A stretch of 64,000 nucleotides of DNA from an uncultured Eubacteriales bacterium (GTDB lineage Bacteria; Bacillota; Clostridia; Christensenellales; Aristaeellaceae). Shown one piece after another: positions 52,356-62,517 of the stretch; position 1 is the first letter of the stretch, and the number at the start of each line of letters is the position of its first letter. A program made the translations under genes and the position numbers. The stretch covers positions 1 through 64,000 of the forward strand of contig CADAQF010000004.1 in NCBI GenBank assembly GCA_902790015.1, read 5' to 3'. The notes beneath the pieces are model-generated. The model was not told the origin of the DNA. It saw nothing but the letters and a program-made list of their open reading frames with translations, and did not search any database.

Positions 52356-54335
52356 ATGGACAACACCCAGCAAATGCGGGAACTGGTGGATTACCTCAAC
52401 CGCACCGCCTACGCCTATTACACCCTGTCCGAGCCCGAAATATCGGACGCGGAGTGGGACCGCGCCTACGACCGCCTGCTTCAGATGGAAAAGGAGAGCG
52501 GGGTCGTTCTGCCCGATTCGCCCACGCACCGGGTGGGCGGCGCGCCGCTTAAGGGCTTTGAAGAGCACCGGCACATTTCCCGGCTTTGGAGCCTGGACAA
52601 GGCGCAGAGCTTTGAGGAAGTGGACGCCTGGATGGACCGCATGGAAAAGCTTCATGCGGAGACTGGAGCCACGGCTCCCCTGACCTACGGCATCGAATAT
52701 AAGTTTGACGGCCTCACCCTGAACCTGACCTACGAAAACGGGGCGCTCGTTCAGGCCGCCACCCGGGGCAACGGCGAAGCAGGCGAAGCCATCCTGCCCC
52801 AGGCCCGCACCATCAGGGACGTTCCCCTGTCCATCCCCTGGAAGGGCCTGATCGAGGTGCAGGGCGAATGCATCATGCGCCTGTCCGTGCTGAAGGAATA
52901 CAACGAAACGGCGGAGGTCCCGCTGAAGAACGCCCGCAACGCCGCCGCCGGCGCGCTTCGGAACCTGGACCCCGCCGTCACCCGCCAGCGGCGGCTGAGC
53001 GCTTTCTTTTACCAGGTGGGGACGATCGACAATCCCCCCTACGACGGCCAGGAGGGCATGCTCGCCTTTCTGCGGGAGCAGGGCTTCCCGGTAAGCCCCT
53101 ATTTCCGCACCGAAAAAAGCCGCGAGGCCGTCAGGCGGGCCATCATGGACATAGAAGCGGACAGGCCTCATCTGGACTTTCTGATCGACGGCGCGGTCAT
53201 CAAGGTGATGGACGAGGAGACCCGCCGGCTCTTTGGCTATACGGACAAGTTTCCCCGCTGGGGGATCGCGTACAAATTTGCCGCCGAGGAAAACACGACC
53301 GTGCTGGAGGATGTCACCTGGGAACTGGGGCGCACCGGCAAGCTGACCCCGCTGGCGCACGTGAGCGCGGTGGATTTTGCCGGCGTCACCGTCCGCAGGG
53401 CGACGCTCAACAACTGGGACGACATCCAGCGCAAGAAGCTGAGCATCGGCGTCCGGGTCTGGATCAGGCGCTCCAACGACGTGATCCCCGAGATCACGGG
53501 CTGCGTGGACGAAAAAGAACAGGGCAGGCCGATCGTCCGGCCCGAGGTCTGCCCCTACTGCGGCGGGAAGCTTACCCAACGGGGCGCCTTCCTCTTCTGT
53601 CTGAACCGGGAAACCTGCAAGCCCCAGGCGGTCATGCGGCTCAAGCATTTCGCCTCCAGGGACGCTATGGATATCGACGCCTTTTCCGAAAAGACAGCCG
53701 ACCTTTTTTACGACCGGCTCGGTGTTCGCGACCCTTCGGACCTGTACCGCCTTACCCGTGATCAGCTGAAAGGCCTTGAAGGCTTTCAGGACAAGCGGAC
53801 GGACCGGCTGCTTTCCGCCATCGGCAAAAGCCGGGACTGCGAACTGGACAGCTTCCTGATGGCCGTGGGCATCCCCAACGTGGGCAAGCGCACCGCCAGG
53901 GACCTGGCCGCCCGCTTCGGCACCCTTGAGGGCCTGCGCGCGGCCTCGGCGGAGGAACTGTCCAAGGTGGACGATATCGGGGACATCGTGGCCTCCTCCA
54001 TCGTCGACTTTTTTTCGGACCCCGAAACCGGCGCCCTGATCGACCGGCTGCTGGCCGCCGGCGTCACCCCCCGGGAGGCGGAAAAGCCCATTTCGGGGGG
54101 CGTCCTCCAAGGCAAAACCATCGTGGCGACGGGAACGCTCACCCATTTCACCCGCTCAGGCATCGAGGACTATATCCGCGCCCACGGCGGCACGGCCGCC
54201 GGCAGCGTCAGCAAAAAGACCTCCTTCGTGGTGGCGGGGGAAAAGGCCGGCAGCAAGCTGGACAAGGCCAGGCAGCTGGGCATCCCGGTACTGACGGAGG
54301 AAGAACTGATCAACATGATTGAGGAGAAAGCGTAA
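52356..54335 (+). CDS. ligA: NAD-dependent DNA ligase
   Basis: A 659-residue LigA. The adenylated Lys116 sits in EYKFDGLTL. The Ia domain (TAYAYYTLSEPEISDAEWD), OB fold, zinc finger (CPYCGGKLTQRGAFLFCLNRETC), helix-hairpin-helix repeats (VGIPNVGKRTARDLAARFGTL) and a C-terminal BRCT domain (GKTIVATGTLTHFTRSGIED) are in order. Seals nicks in DNA using NAD. The residues around the lysine differ a little from the common KVDG form. Confidence 0.97.
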   Translation: MDNTQQMRELVDYLNRTAYAYYTLSEPEISDAEWDRAYDRLLQMEKESGVVLPDSPTHRVGGAPLKGFEEHRHISRLWSLDKAQSFEEVDAWMDRMEKLHAETGATAPLTYGIEYKFDGLTLNLTYENGALVQAATRGNGEAGEAILPQARTIRDVPLSIPWKGLIEVQGECIMRLSVLKEYNETAEVPLKNARNAAAGALRNLDPAVTRQRRLSAFFYQVGTIDNPPYDGQEGMLAFLREQGFPVSPYFRTEKSREAVRRAIMDIEADRPHLDFLIDGAVIKVMDEETRRLFGYTDKFPRWGIAYKFAAEENTTVLEDVTWELGRTGKLTPLAHVSAVDFAGVTVRRATLNNWDDIQRKKLSIGVRVWIRRSNDVIPEITGCVDEKEQGRPIVRPEVCPYCGGKLTQRGAFLFCLNRETCKPQAVMRLKHFASRDAMDIDAFSEKTADLFYDRLGVRDPSDLYRLTRDQLKGLEGFQDKRTDRLLSAIGKSRDCELDSFLMAVGIPNVGKRTARDLAARFGTLEGLRAASAEELSKVDDIGDIVASSIVDFFSDPETGALIDRLLAAGVTPREAEKPISGGVLQGKTIVATGTLTHFTRSGIEDYIRAHGGTAAGSVSKKTSFVVAGEKAGSKLDKARQLGIPVLTEEELINMIEEKA

Positions 54336-54338
54336 GCC

Positions 54339-55379
54339 TTGGAAAGACCATTGAACCGCCCCTTCGCTCCCTGGACGGAGCGCACGATGACGGCGCTTAA
54401 CGAGAAAAAATTCGAGGAACAGCGGCGCAGGCTGGAAAACGCCGCCGGCGCAGGCACCATTTTCGGCCGGGGCTCGGGAAAGACCTGGAACGAGGCCTAC
54501 CGCCTGTCCTATCTGGCGGGGGAAAACGGCGCTTTGCGGCCGGAGCCCGACCAGGTCCGAAGGCAGGTGCGCGTAAGCCTGGCCCGGGAGTTTTCGCTGA
54601 TATCCCCCGGGGAAGAGCAGCTGCTTCAGCGCATGATGATATTCGGCGGCGGCACGCCCCTGTTTCAGGGGGAGGAACTGGCGCCCGCGCTGTCGCTGGT
54701 CAGGCGCCTGTGGTGCTGGATGGAGGAAGCGCCGAACGGCCCCATCCTGGTCCTTTCTCCCCAGATCGGTCCCAGGATGGTGGAGCTTGCCAGGCGCCCC
54801 CGGCATCAGGAGCTGCGCCGCAAGGTGTACGAAATGTCAGCCCAGCTCCACGCGCTTTTGTATATGAACGGCTTTTTCTACGCGCAGGGGTATTTAAGAC
54901 ATTTCCTCAGGGAAAACCTGCGGGGCAATGAAGCGCGCAGTCTCCTGCTGCTGATGCGCTATCTGCAGGCTGAATATGACTACATCCTGAACGATCAGGG
55001 GGAAATGATCCTGCTTCATCCGGGCCTGTCGGACGCGCGGGCGGCGCTTGAAAATACGCCCAAGGGAAAGCCCGGGGACGTAAAGACAGATTACGGCGGG
55101 GTCCTTGAAAAGATCTGGGCAGTATATGCGGCCGAGGCTCCCGCCGTGCGGGCGCTGACTGCGGCGCTTTCAGGCGCCCTGCAGGCCGAGTACGATCCGG
55201 AGACGACGGTCGGGGACCTGAAGCTCCTGGTCAAGCAGGGCGTATCCGGCGAGGATCTTGCGCGGGTGCTTAAATCCCGCATGGCCGTGGCCGTGACGCC
55301 CGCCGTCCGCAGCGCCCTTTCCAGGCTGGAAACGGAAACCATCCCCTGGGGCGGGCTGCGCAAAGGACGTCTGAACTGA
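54339..55379 (+). CDS. Uncharacterised protein downstream of ligA
   Basis: A 346-residue protein of no family I recognise. It is mostly helical (LLLLMRYLQAEYDYILNDQGEMILLHPG), with arginine-rich segments and no membrane helix or signal peptide. A short GRGSGKTW at about 45-52 resembles a P-loop but lacks the first glycine spacing. The start is TTG at 54339 with GAGGAG 12 bases upstream; ATG 54387 is an alternative. The stop overlaps the RluA gene start (TGATG), so it is in the ligA operon. Confidence 0.7.
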   Translation: MERPLNRPFAPWTERTMTALNEKKFEEQRRRLENAAGAGTIFGRGSGKTWNEAYRLSYLAGENGALRPEPDQVRRQVRVSLAREFSLISPGEEQLLQRMMIFGGGTPLFQGEELAPALSLVRRLWCWMEEAPNGPILVLSPQIGPRMVELARRPRHQELRRKVYEMSAQLHALLYMNGFFYAQGYLRHFLRENLRGNEARSLLLLMRYLQAEYDYILNDQGEMILLHPGLSDARAALENTPKGKPGDVKTDYGGVLEKIWAVYAAEAPAVRALTAALSGALQAEYDPETTVGDLKLLVKQGVSGEDLARVLKSRMAVAVTPAVRSALSRLETETIPWGGLRKGRLN

Positions 55380-56230
55380 TGAACGTGTATGAAGCCAGGG
55401 TTCCCCTGACGTGGTCCCCCGTCCGGGTGAGCCGGTATCTGGCCCGCGCTTTCCCCCTGCTGCCGGAGCATGTCGTGCGGGAAGCCCTTAAAAACCGGGA
55501 CGTAAAGCTGAACGGCCGCCGCGTGTCAGGCGAGGATCAGGCTGTTCCGGGCGCGCAGGTGCAGCTGTATACGCCGTTTGAGGCCAGGCTCCCGGTCGTC
55601 TATCAGGACGAACGGGTGATGCTGGTCAACAAGCCCGCCGGGCTGAGCTGCGACGAGGACGACTGGGGCGGCATGACCGCCCTGTCCTTTGCGCGCAGGC
55701 AGACGGGAAACGCGCACTGCCGGCTGTGCCACCGGCTGGACAACCAGACCTGCGGGCTGCTTTTGTTCGCGCTGGACGAAGAGGCCGAGCAATGCCTTTT
55801 GTCAGCCTTTGAAGAGCGCAGGCTGGACAAGCGCTACCAGTGCCTGGTGAAGGGCACCATGCGCCCGGCGGCGGGGGAATCGACCGCCTTTCTGGTCAAG
55901 GACGCCCGGCTGGGCCGGGTGCGGGTGGTGTCCCACGAAACGCCGGAGGGCCGCACCATCAGGACCGCCTGGGAAACGGTCGCTCAGGAAGGGGACATGA
56001 CCCGCCTGTCCGTACATCTCCTGACCGGGCGCACCCACCAGATCCGGGCGCATCTGGCCTATCTGGCCCACCCGGTGGTGGGCGACGACGTCTACGGGGA
56101 CCGGGCCTTCAACCGCCGCCACCATTCAGAGGGCAGTCTCAGGCTCTGCGCCTGTCAGCTGACGCTATGGGCGGGCGGCCCCTTAAGCTATCTGGACGGC
56201 CGCGCGTTCACCGTTCTGGTTCCCTTCTGA
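55379..56230 (+). CDS. RluA-family pseudouridine synthase
   Basis: A 283-residue RNA pseudouridine synthase. An N-terminal S4-like RNA-binding region (VSRYLARAFPLLPEHVVREALKNRDVKLNGRRVS) precedes the catalytic domain with Asp121 in HRLDNQTCGLLLFA. The usual HRLDxxTSG reads TCG here. LTGRTHQIRAHLAYLAHPVVGDDVYG is the second conserved block. It isomerises uridine in rRNA or tRNA; which site is not clear. It overlaps the preceding gene. Confidence 0.9.
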   Translation: MNVYEARVPLTWSPVRVSRYLARAFPLLPEHVVREALKNRDVKLNGRRVSGEDQAVPGAQVQLYTPFEARLPVVYQDERVMLVNKPAGLSCDEDDWGGMTALSFARRQTGNAHCRLCHRLDNQTCGLLLFALDEEAEQCLLSAFEERRLDKRYQCLVKGTMRPAAGESTAFLVKDARLGRVRVVSHETPEGRTIRTAWETVAQEGDMTRLSVHLLTGRTHQIRAHLAYLAHPVVGDDVYGDRAFNRRHHSEGSLRLCACQLTLWAGGPLSYLDGRAFTVLVPF

Positions 56231-56255
56231 ACCCTGCATGGAGTGAATTTAACCG

Positions 56256-57083
56256 ATGGATAAGATCAGACTGATCGTCATGGACCTGGACGGAACGCTG
56301 CTGAACCGGGAAGGCCGGGTTTCCGACGAAAACCGGGAGGCGCTTTTATGGGCGCAGCAAAAGGGCGTCAGGATCGCCGCCTGCTCCGGCCGCTATGCGG
56401 AAAACGTTTCCCTCGTGTTTATGGACAGCGGGCTTTCCGGCCCCGTCATCGGCTCCAACGGGGCGCAGATGATGGACGCCCCGATGGGAAGGACCTGTTG
56501 GCGGCATTTTATCGCTCCTGAGGACGGAAAGCTGGTGCGCGAGTCGCTGGACAAAATGGGGCTTGAGTACTTCATTTTCGCCGACCGGATGGTGGTCACC
56601 AGCAATCCTGCGGCCCGCCATCACAGCGAGCTGAGCATGGGGGAAAGGATCACGGCCCTGAGCGAGGTGCGCTTCGGCCACGGCCGGGAAGCCGTGGACG
56701 AGGCGGTGGACAGGGGCGTGTTCAAGTTCTACGTCTGCGACAACGGGCAATTGCCCCGGGTGCGGGAGGCGCTTCAGGCCCTTCCCGGCATCAATCTGAC
56801 CCAGTCCTTTCCCTGGAACCTGGAGATCATGGCCCGCGGCGTGGACAAGGGCAGGGGCCTTTCGGAACTGGCGGAACATCTGGGCCTTCCTCTTTCCCAG
56901 GTCATGGCCTTCGGCGATCAGGAAAACGACCTGCCGATGCTGCTTAAGGCCGGCGTGGGCGTGGCCATGGGCAATGCCGAGGAAGAAGCGGCCCGCAAGG
57001 CGGCCTTCCACACCTTGTCCAACCAGGAAAACGGCGTGGCCTTCTTTGTAAGAAAGGTGATCGGAGAGCAGTATGGCGGATAA
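56256..57083 (+). CDS. Cof-type HAD-superfamily phosphatase
   Basis: A 275-residue haloacid dehalogenase-like hydrolase. The nucleophile Asp10 and Asp12 are in VMDLDGTLLN, motif II/III include CSGRY and KGRGLSELAEHLG, and motif IV is AFGDQENDLPML. The large cap places it in the Cof/YidA group, which dephosphorylates sugar phosphates or flavins. It overlaps the YbaK gene by 11 bases. Confidence 0.92.
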   Translation: MDKIRLIVMDLDGTLLNREGRVSDENREALLWAQQKGVRIAACSGRYAENVSLVFMDSGLSGPVIGSNGAQMMDAPMGRTCWRHFIAPEDGKLVRESLDKMGLEYFIFADRMVVTSNPAARHHSELSMGERITALSEVRFGHGREAVDEAVDRGVFKFYVCDNGQLPRVREALQALPGINLTQSFPWNLEIMARGVDKGRGLSELAEHLGLPLSQVMAFGDQENDLPMLLKAGVGVAMGNAEEEAARKAAFHTLSNQENGVAFFVRKVIGEQYGG

Positions 57084-57552
57084 GCTGCACAAAACCAACG
57101 CCCTGCGCGCCGTGGAATCGGCCGGCATAGCCTATGAGACGCGGCAGTACGACGTGTCCGACGGGAATTTTGACGGCCTGGAGGCCGCCCGGAAGATCGG
57201 CCTGGACCCGGAAACGGTATTCAAGACCCTGGTGCTTTCGGGGGACAAGGGCAGTCATCTGGTCTGCTGCATCCCCGTGTCCGAGGAAGTGGACATGAAA
57301 AAGGCCGCCCGCGCCTCCGGCAACAAGCGCGTGGAAATGCTGCCCCTCAAGGAGCTGCTTCCCCTGACGGGCTACGTGCGCGGCGGCTGTTCGCCCATCG
57401 GCATGAAAAAAGCCTTTCCCACCTTTATCGACGAAACGGCGCAGCTGGCGGATAAAATCGCCGTGAGCGCCGGGGAAAGGGGCGAGCAGCTCGTGATCGC
57501 CCCGGACGACCTTAAAAACCTGATCGGCGCGCAATACGCGGACCTGATCTGA
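57073..57552 (+). CDS. ybaK: YbaK/EbsC-type Cys-tRNA(Pro) deacylase
   Basis: A 159-residue protein of the YbaK/EbsC deacylase family. It shows YETRQYDVSD, the conserved ETVFKTLVLSG with the catalytic lysine, VSEEVDMKKAAR and GYVRGGCSPIGMKKAFPTFIDETA. These enzymes clear misacylated Cys-tRNA(Pro). Length is normal. It overlaps the HAD gene and ends the operon; a new gene cluster starts 54 bases later. Confidence 0.92.
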   Translation: MADKLHKTNALRAVESAGIAYETRQYDVSDGNFDGLEAARKIGLDPETVFKTLVLSGDKGSHLVCCIPVSEEVDMKKAARASGNKRVEMLPLKELLPLTGYVRGGCSPIGMKKAFPTFIDETAQLADKIAVSAGERGEQLVIAPDDLKNLIGAQYADLI

Positions 57553-57605
57553 CACTGACATTATTCTCACCAGCATACGGATATGCGGGAAGGAGCGTAC
57601 ATCAC

Positions 57606-60600
57606 ATGCATTGTGTACTGCACAACGGCTGGCGGTTTTGCCGCCTTCCCCTGGGAAGCTCCCTGGAGGAGGCCCGCGGCGCCGGCCCCAGGGGAGTGGA
57701 CATGCCCCATGACTGGCTGATCTATCAGGCGGACCGGCTGTATGAGGACGGCTGCGGGTGGTATTTTTACCCCCTCACGCTGAGCGGGGAACAGGCCCAA
57801 AGCCGCGTCGTGCTCCATTTTGACGGCGTCTATCAGGACGCGGACGTTCTGCTCAACGGGGAAAAGCTCATGACCCACCGCTACGGCTACACGCCCTTTT
57901 TCGTGGACCTGAGCGGCAAAGTGCGCCCCGGGGAAAACGAGCTGTGCGTGTGCGTCCGCTATCAGGCGCCCAATTCCCGGTGGTATTCGGGCGCCGGCAT
58001 CTTCCGGGACGTCACCCTGTATGTGACAGAGCCCTATGCCCTTCTGCCCGACGGCGTATCCGTCCGGACTGACTTTGACGAAAACGGGGACTGCCTTGTT
58101 TCAGTCGATGCGGAGTGCTGCGGTGAGCCCCGGGACGCCTTAGTGAGCGCCGTCCTCCTGGCCCCGGACGGAAGCGAGGTCTTTTCTCAAACGAAACCTG
58201 CTGCTTCCGTCAACACCTTTTCCGTCCTGCTGCACGCCCCCAAGCGCTGGGACATAGACAGCCCCCAACTGTACACGCTGCGTCTGTCCGTCCCCGGGGA
58301 TACGCTTGAAAAACGGATAGGTCTGAGGGAAACGGTCTTTTCGCCGGACAAGGGCTTTTTCCTGAACGGAAGGCACCTGAAGCTTCAGGGCGTCTGCCTG
58401 CACCATGACCTGGGGCTGCTTGGCGCCGCCTTCCATGAAGACGCCGCCCGCCGCCAGCTGCGCGTCATGATGGAAATGGGCGTCAACGCCGTCCGCACCG
58501 CGCACAATCCCCCGGCGGAAAAGCTGCTGGACCTGTGCGACGAGATGGGCCTGATGGTGATGGACGAGCTGTACGATATGTGGGAAATGCCCAAGACCAC
58601 CTACGACAACGCCCGCTTTTTCCCGGAAACCTACCCTGAGGACGTGGCCGCATACGTCCGGCGGGACCGCTGCCATCCCTGCGTGATCCTTTGGTCGATC
58701 GGCAACGAGATCCAGGATATGCACGTATCCGCCCGCGGCCAGGAATGGACAAGGAAGCTGATGGAGGAGGTCCGCCGTCACGACCGGCACCACGCTCCGG
58801 TGACCTTCGGCAGCAACTATATGCCCTGGGAAGGGGCGCAGAAGTGCGCGGATATCGTGAAGCTGCCCGGCTATAACTACGCGGAAAAGCATTATGAGGA
58901 GCATCACCGCCTCCATCCGGACTGGGTGATCTTCGGCAGCGAGACGGCTTCCCTGCTTCAAAGCCGCGGCATCTACCATTTCCCGGCGGATGCGTCCATC
59001 CTCGCGGAGGAGGACCTTCAGTGCTCCGAGCTTTTGAACAGCCGCACCAGCTGGGGCATACAGGACCTTCCGGCCATGCTCACGGCGGACCGGGTCAATC
59101 CCTTCACCCTGGGCCAGTTCGTCTGGGCCGGCATCGACTATATCGGCGAGCCCACGCCGTACCACACCCGCTCCTGTTATTTCGGCCAGACGGATACGGC
59201 CTGCTTCCCCAAAGACAGCTATTATCTGTATCAGGCCTTCTGGACAAATAAGCCCGTGGTGCATATCGGCGGCATATGGGACTGGAATGAAGGACAATTG
59301 ATCGACGTGCCGGTGATGACCAACACGGCGTGCTGCGAGCTGTTTTTAAACGGCGTATCCCTGGGGAAAAAGCCGGTGGACCTGACGGACGAAAAGCATA
59401 ACTGGCCTATGTGGAAGGTGGCCTTTACGCCGGGTACGCTGGAGGCCGTGGGATACGACGATAAGGGCCTGGAGATCGGACGGGACATAAGAACGTCCTT
59501 TGGCGACTCCGTCCGCCTGCGCCTTAGAGCGGACCGGGGCGAGATCATGGCCGGCGGGATCGCCGCGGTCACGGTGACGGCAGAGGATCAGGACGGCCGT
59601 CCGGTGCTCAACGCCAACGACCGCGTGCATATGACCGTGTCGGGCGCCGGCGTGCTCCTGGGCCTGGACAACGGAGACAGCACCGACCCCGACGGCTACC
59701 GGACCGACTGCCGGCGTCTGTTTTCGGGCAGGCTCCTGGCGATGGCCGGCGCGCTTAATGAAGAAGGGGAGATCCGTTTCTGCGCCAGTGCCGAGGGCCT
59801 TGAACCGGCGGAGATCACCGTCCGGGTCCGCAGGGCCGAAGGAAGCGCGCCCGTGTTCACAGCGCTTTCCGCCTGCCCGCCCGCCCGCGTCCTGCCCGGC
59901 CGGGATATAAGGAAAATCCAGTTGGATCTTGGGGGAGAACCTATTTCCCTTGGTCCCCGGACGCCCTCCCGCACGATCCGGGTGAAGGCGCTGCCCGAAG
60001 ACGCCAGGCCCCAGCCGCTTTCCTTCAGGGCCGTCAACGCCCAGGGAGTGACCGTGCCCTTCGCCCGTGTGGAGGCACAAGGGGACTGCGTGACCATAAC
60101 GGGCCTGGGAGACGGCGTGTGCTATCTGCGCGCCGCGGCGGCCAACGGAGAGGACCATCCGAGGATCCTCTCCCAGCTGGAATGCCGCCTGAGCGGCTTT
60201 GGAGCGGTCAGTCTGGACCCCTATTCCCTTATCTCGGGCTCCCTGTACGACGTGCATAAGGGCGAGATCACGCCCGGCAACGAGCAGGGCATCGCCTTTG
60301 CCCGGGAGGGCTGGTCCCTGGCAGGCTTTTCCCACGTGGACTTTGGCCCGGTAGGCTCCGACGAGATCGTGCTGCCCGTGTTCGCCCTGAACGACGAGCG
60401 CTATATGATAGGCGTGTGGGACGGCGTGCCGGACGAGGGCGGGGAAAAGCTCGCCGATCTTGCCTATCAGAAGCCTTCGATCTGGAACGTCTACCAGGAG
60501 GAGACCTACCGCCTGCCAAGGGTCCTGCGCGGGCTTCATACGCTGTGCTTCTCCATGGACCAGAAGGTGCACCTGAAGGGCTTCCGCTTTATCCGCCAGT

Positions 60601-60977
60601 CCCGCGCCTTCAGGGGGGACTCAGCGCTTCACGCGGACCAGGTCTACGGCGATTCCTTTGAAAGGACGAAGGACGCTGTCCGCCACATCGGCAACAACGT
60701 CTCTCTCCTGTTTGAACACATGGACTTTGGCGAAGGCGGCCCCGTCCGTCTCCTTCTGGACGGACAGACCGCCCACGAAAAGGACGCCGTCACCGTCCAT
60801 ATCCGCGCCAAGGACGGGACGGAAACGGTGGAAACGTGTCTGTTTGAAAAAAGGGCGGACAGGACGGAGCAGCCGTTCTGCCTGACCGCGCCCCGGGGGG
60901 AATGCGGGGTCACCTTCGTGTTCCTGCCGGGAAGCGACTTTGATTTTTACGGTTTCCGCTTTGAAAGGGCGGAATAA
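57606..60977 (+). CDS. Glycoside hydrolase family 2, beta-galactosidase-like
   Basis: A 1123-residue GH2 enzyme without a signal peptide. A galactose-binding-like N-domain, the immunoglobulin-like domain and a TIM barrel are followed by a long C-terminal region of beta-domains and a carbohydrate-binding-like tail. The acid/base is Glu368 in ILWSIGNEIQ, the nucleophile Glu446 in VIFGSETAS. Family members act on beta-galactosides, beta-glucuronides or beta-mannosides; the position next to GH39 and GH67 suggests hemicellulose side chains. GGAAGGAG precedes the ATG. Confidence 0.9.
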   Translation: MHCVLHNGWRFCRLPLGSSLEEARGAGPRGVDMPHDWLIYQADRLYEDGCGWYFYPLTLSGEQAQSRVVLHFDGVYQDADVLLNGEKLMTHRYGYTPFFVDLSGKVRPGENELCVCVRYQAPNSRWYSGAGIFRDVTLYVTEPYALLPDGVSVRTDFDENGDCLVSVDAECCGEPRDALVSAVLLAPDGSEVFSQTKPAASVNTFSVLLHAPKRWDIDSPQLYTLRLSVPGDTLEKRIGLRETVFSPDKGFFLNGRHLKLQGVCLHHDLGLLGAAFHEDAARRQLRVMMEMGVNAVRTAHNPPAEKLLDLCDEMGLMVMDELYDMWEMPKTTYDNARFFPETYPEDVAAYVRRDRCHPCVILWSIGNEIQDMHVSARGQEWTRKLMEEVRRHDRHHAPVTFGSNYMPWEGAQKCADIVKLPGYNYAEKHYEEHHRLHPDWVIFGSETASLLQSRGIYHFPADASILAEEDLQCSELLNSRTSWGIQDLPAMLTADRVNPFTLGQFVWAGIDYIGEPTPYHTRSCYFGQTDTACFPKDSYYLYQAFWTNKPVVHIGGIWDWNEGQLIDVPVMTNTACCELFLNGVSLGKKPVDLTDEKHNWPMWKVAFTPGTLEAVGYDDKGLEIGRDIRTSFGDSVRLRLRADRGEIMAGGIAAVTVTAEDQDGRPVLNANDRVHMTVSGAGVLLGLDNGDSTDPDGYRTDCRRLFSGRLLAMAGALNEEGEIRFCASAEGLEPAEITVRVRRAEGSAPVFTALSACPPARVLPGRDIRKIQLDLGGEPISLGPRTPSRTIRVKALPEDARPQPLSFRAVNAQGVTVPFARVEAQGDCVTITGLGDGVCYLRAAAANGEDHPRILSQLECRLSGFGAVSLDPYSLISGSLYDVHKGEITPGNEQGIAFAREGWSLAGFSHVDFGPVGSDEIVLPVFALNDERYMIGVWDGVPDEGGEKLADLAYQKPSIWNVYQEETYRLPRVLRGLHTLCFSMDQKVHLKGFRFIRQSRAFRGDSALHADQVYGDSFERTKDAVRHIGNNVSLLFEHMDFGEGGPVRLLLDGQTAHEKDAVTVHIRAKDGTETVETCLFEKRADRTEQPFCLTAPRGECGVTFVFLPGSDFDFYGFRFERAE

Positions 60978-60998
60978 AGGACGGGAGGCGCTGAAACC

Positions 60999-62513
60999 AT
61001 GAAAGAAATCCACGTAGCCCTGAACGGGCGGGAGCAGGTTCCCTTTCACAACCATACATCCTTCTGCGTGGGCACCGGCAGGCTGGACCTGGGCCTGCAC
61101 GAGGAATACCAGCGCCAGCTGGCCCGCGCGCAGGAGCTGTGTCATTTTTCCCATATCCGCGGGCACGGCCTGTTTTCTGACCAGATGGGCATCTATCAGG
61201 AACGTGAAAACAAGGACGGCACGACCGACGTATCCTACTGCTTTACCTACGCGGACAGGGTTTTTGATATGTACCGCAAAAACGGCATACGTCCCTTCCT
61301 GGAGCTGGGTTTCATGCCGCGCAGGCTCGCTTCCGGCACGCAGACCCTCTTCTACTGGAACGCACAGGTGACGCCTCCCCGCGACATGGAAGCCTGGATA
61401 AAGCTTGTACGGGCGACGCTTACGCATTTCAGGGACAGGTACGGGGAGGACGAGGTTTCCCTCTGGCCCTGCGAAATATGGAACGAGCCCAACCATAAGG
61501 GCTTTTGGGAAAACGCGGATAAGGAAAAGTATTTTGACCTGTACCGCGCCACCGTCCTTTGCGTAAAGGAGGTGCTGCCCCGCATGCGCGTGGGCGGCCC
61601 CGCCATCTGCGGCGGCACCGGCTCCCAGGACTGGATCAGGGACTTTCTGGCCTTCTGCCGCAGGGAAAAGCTGCCCGTGGATTTTGTGACCCGTCATGCC
61701 TACATGGGGCTGGCGCCGGAATACAGAAAACGGTATGTGTATCATCCCATGTGCGACGTCTCCTGGACGATCGACGAGATGCGCGAGAGCCGCGGCATCA
61801 TCGACTCCTTCCCCGAATACGAGGGGCTGCCGATGTACATCACCGAATTCAACACCAGCTACAACCCCTTTTGCCCCATCCACGATACCGTGCTCAACGC
61901 CGCCTGCTGCGCGGGGCTTCTGGCCCGGCTGGGCGACGTGTCCGACGGCTACAGCTACTGGACGTTCGGGGACGTCTTTGAGGAGCAGGGCATTCCGCCC
62001 CGGCCCTTCCACGGCGGCTTTGGCCTCCTGGCCGAGGGCCAGATCGAAAAGCCCACCGCCTGGGCCTTCTCCTTCTTTGCAGATCTTAAAGGGGATGCCG
62101 TCTATCGGGACGATAACCTCCTGGTCACCAGGACGGAGGAAGGCGGGTACGACCTGATCGCGTGGAATATCTGCCCCGATCAGCCTGAGACCCTGCATTT
62201 TACCCTGGAGCTGCCCGCAGCGGAAGGTCCCTGGGTCCTGGTGACCGACCGGGTGGACGGGCAGCACGGCAATCCCTTGAAGGGCTGGCACGATCTGGGC
62301 GAGCCGGCGAGCCTTACCGAAGGGCAGCGCGCGCTGCTCAAAGCCATGGCCCGGCCGTGGACGGTCACTGAAACGCTAACCCCCGAAAATGGCGTCCTTT
62401 TGATCAAGGAGGAGATGACGGACAACGCAGTCCTCCGCCTGCGCCTGCGCCCCGTCCGTCCTGTGACGGAGGAAGGCTACGACTACCGCTATTATCGTCC
62501 GACGGAGGAATAA
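60999..62513 (+). CDS. GH39 beta-xylosidase
   Basis: A 504-residue GH39 enzyme. The acid/base is Glu163 in EIWNEPNHKGFW and the nucleophile Glu283 in MYITEFNTSYNP. No signal peptide, so it trims xylose from imported xylo-oligosaccharides. It starts 21 bases after the GH2 gene and is followed by the GH67 gene 4 bases later, forming one operon. Confidence 0.9.
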   Translation: MKEIHVALNGREQVPFHNHTSFCVGTGRLDLGLHEEYQRQLARAQELCHFSHIRGHGLFSDQMGIYQERENKDGTTDVSYCFTYADRVFDMYRKNGIRPFLELGFMPRRLASGTQTLFYWNAQVTPPRDMEAWIKLVRATLTHFRDRYGEDEVSLWPCEIWNEPNHKGFWENADKEKYFDLYRATVLCVKEVLPRMRVGGPAICGGTGSQDWIRDFLAFCRREKLPVDFVTRHAYMGLAPEYRKRYVYHPMCDVSWTIDEMRESRGIIDSFPEYEGLPMYITEFNTSYNPFCPIHDTVLNAACCAGLLARLGDVSDGYSYWTFGDVFEEQGIPPRPFHGGFGLLAEGQIEKPTAWAFSFFADLKGDAVYRDDNLLVTRTEEGGYDLIAWNICPDQPETLHFTLELPAAEGPWVLVTDRVDGQHGNPLKGWHDLGEPASLTEGQRALLKAMARPWTVTETLTPENGVLLIKEEMTDNAVLRLRLRPVRPVTEEGYDYRYYRPTEE

Positions 62514-62517
62514 GCCT

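Noticed and set aside
51891..54146. 751-codon open frame on the minus strand
   Set aside because: Antisense to pcrA and ligA, whose motifs are complete; shadow frame.
60621..62291. 556-codon open frame on the minus strand
   Set aside because: Antisense to the GH2 and GH39 genes; no recognisable motif.
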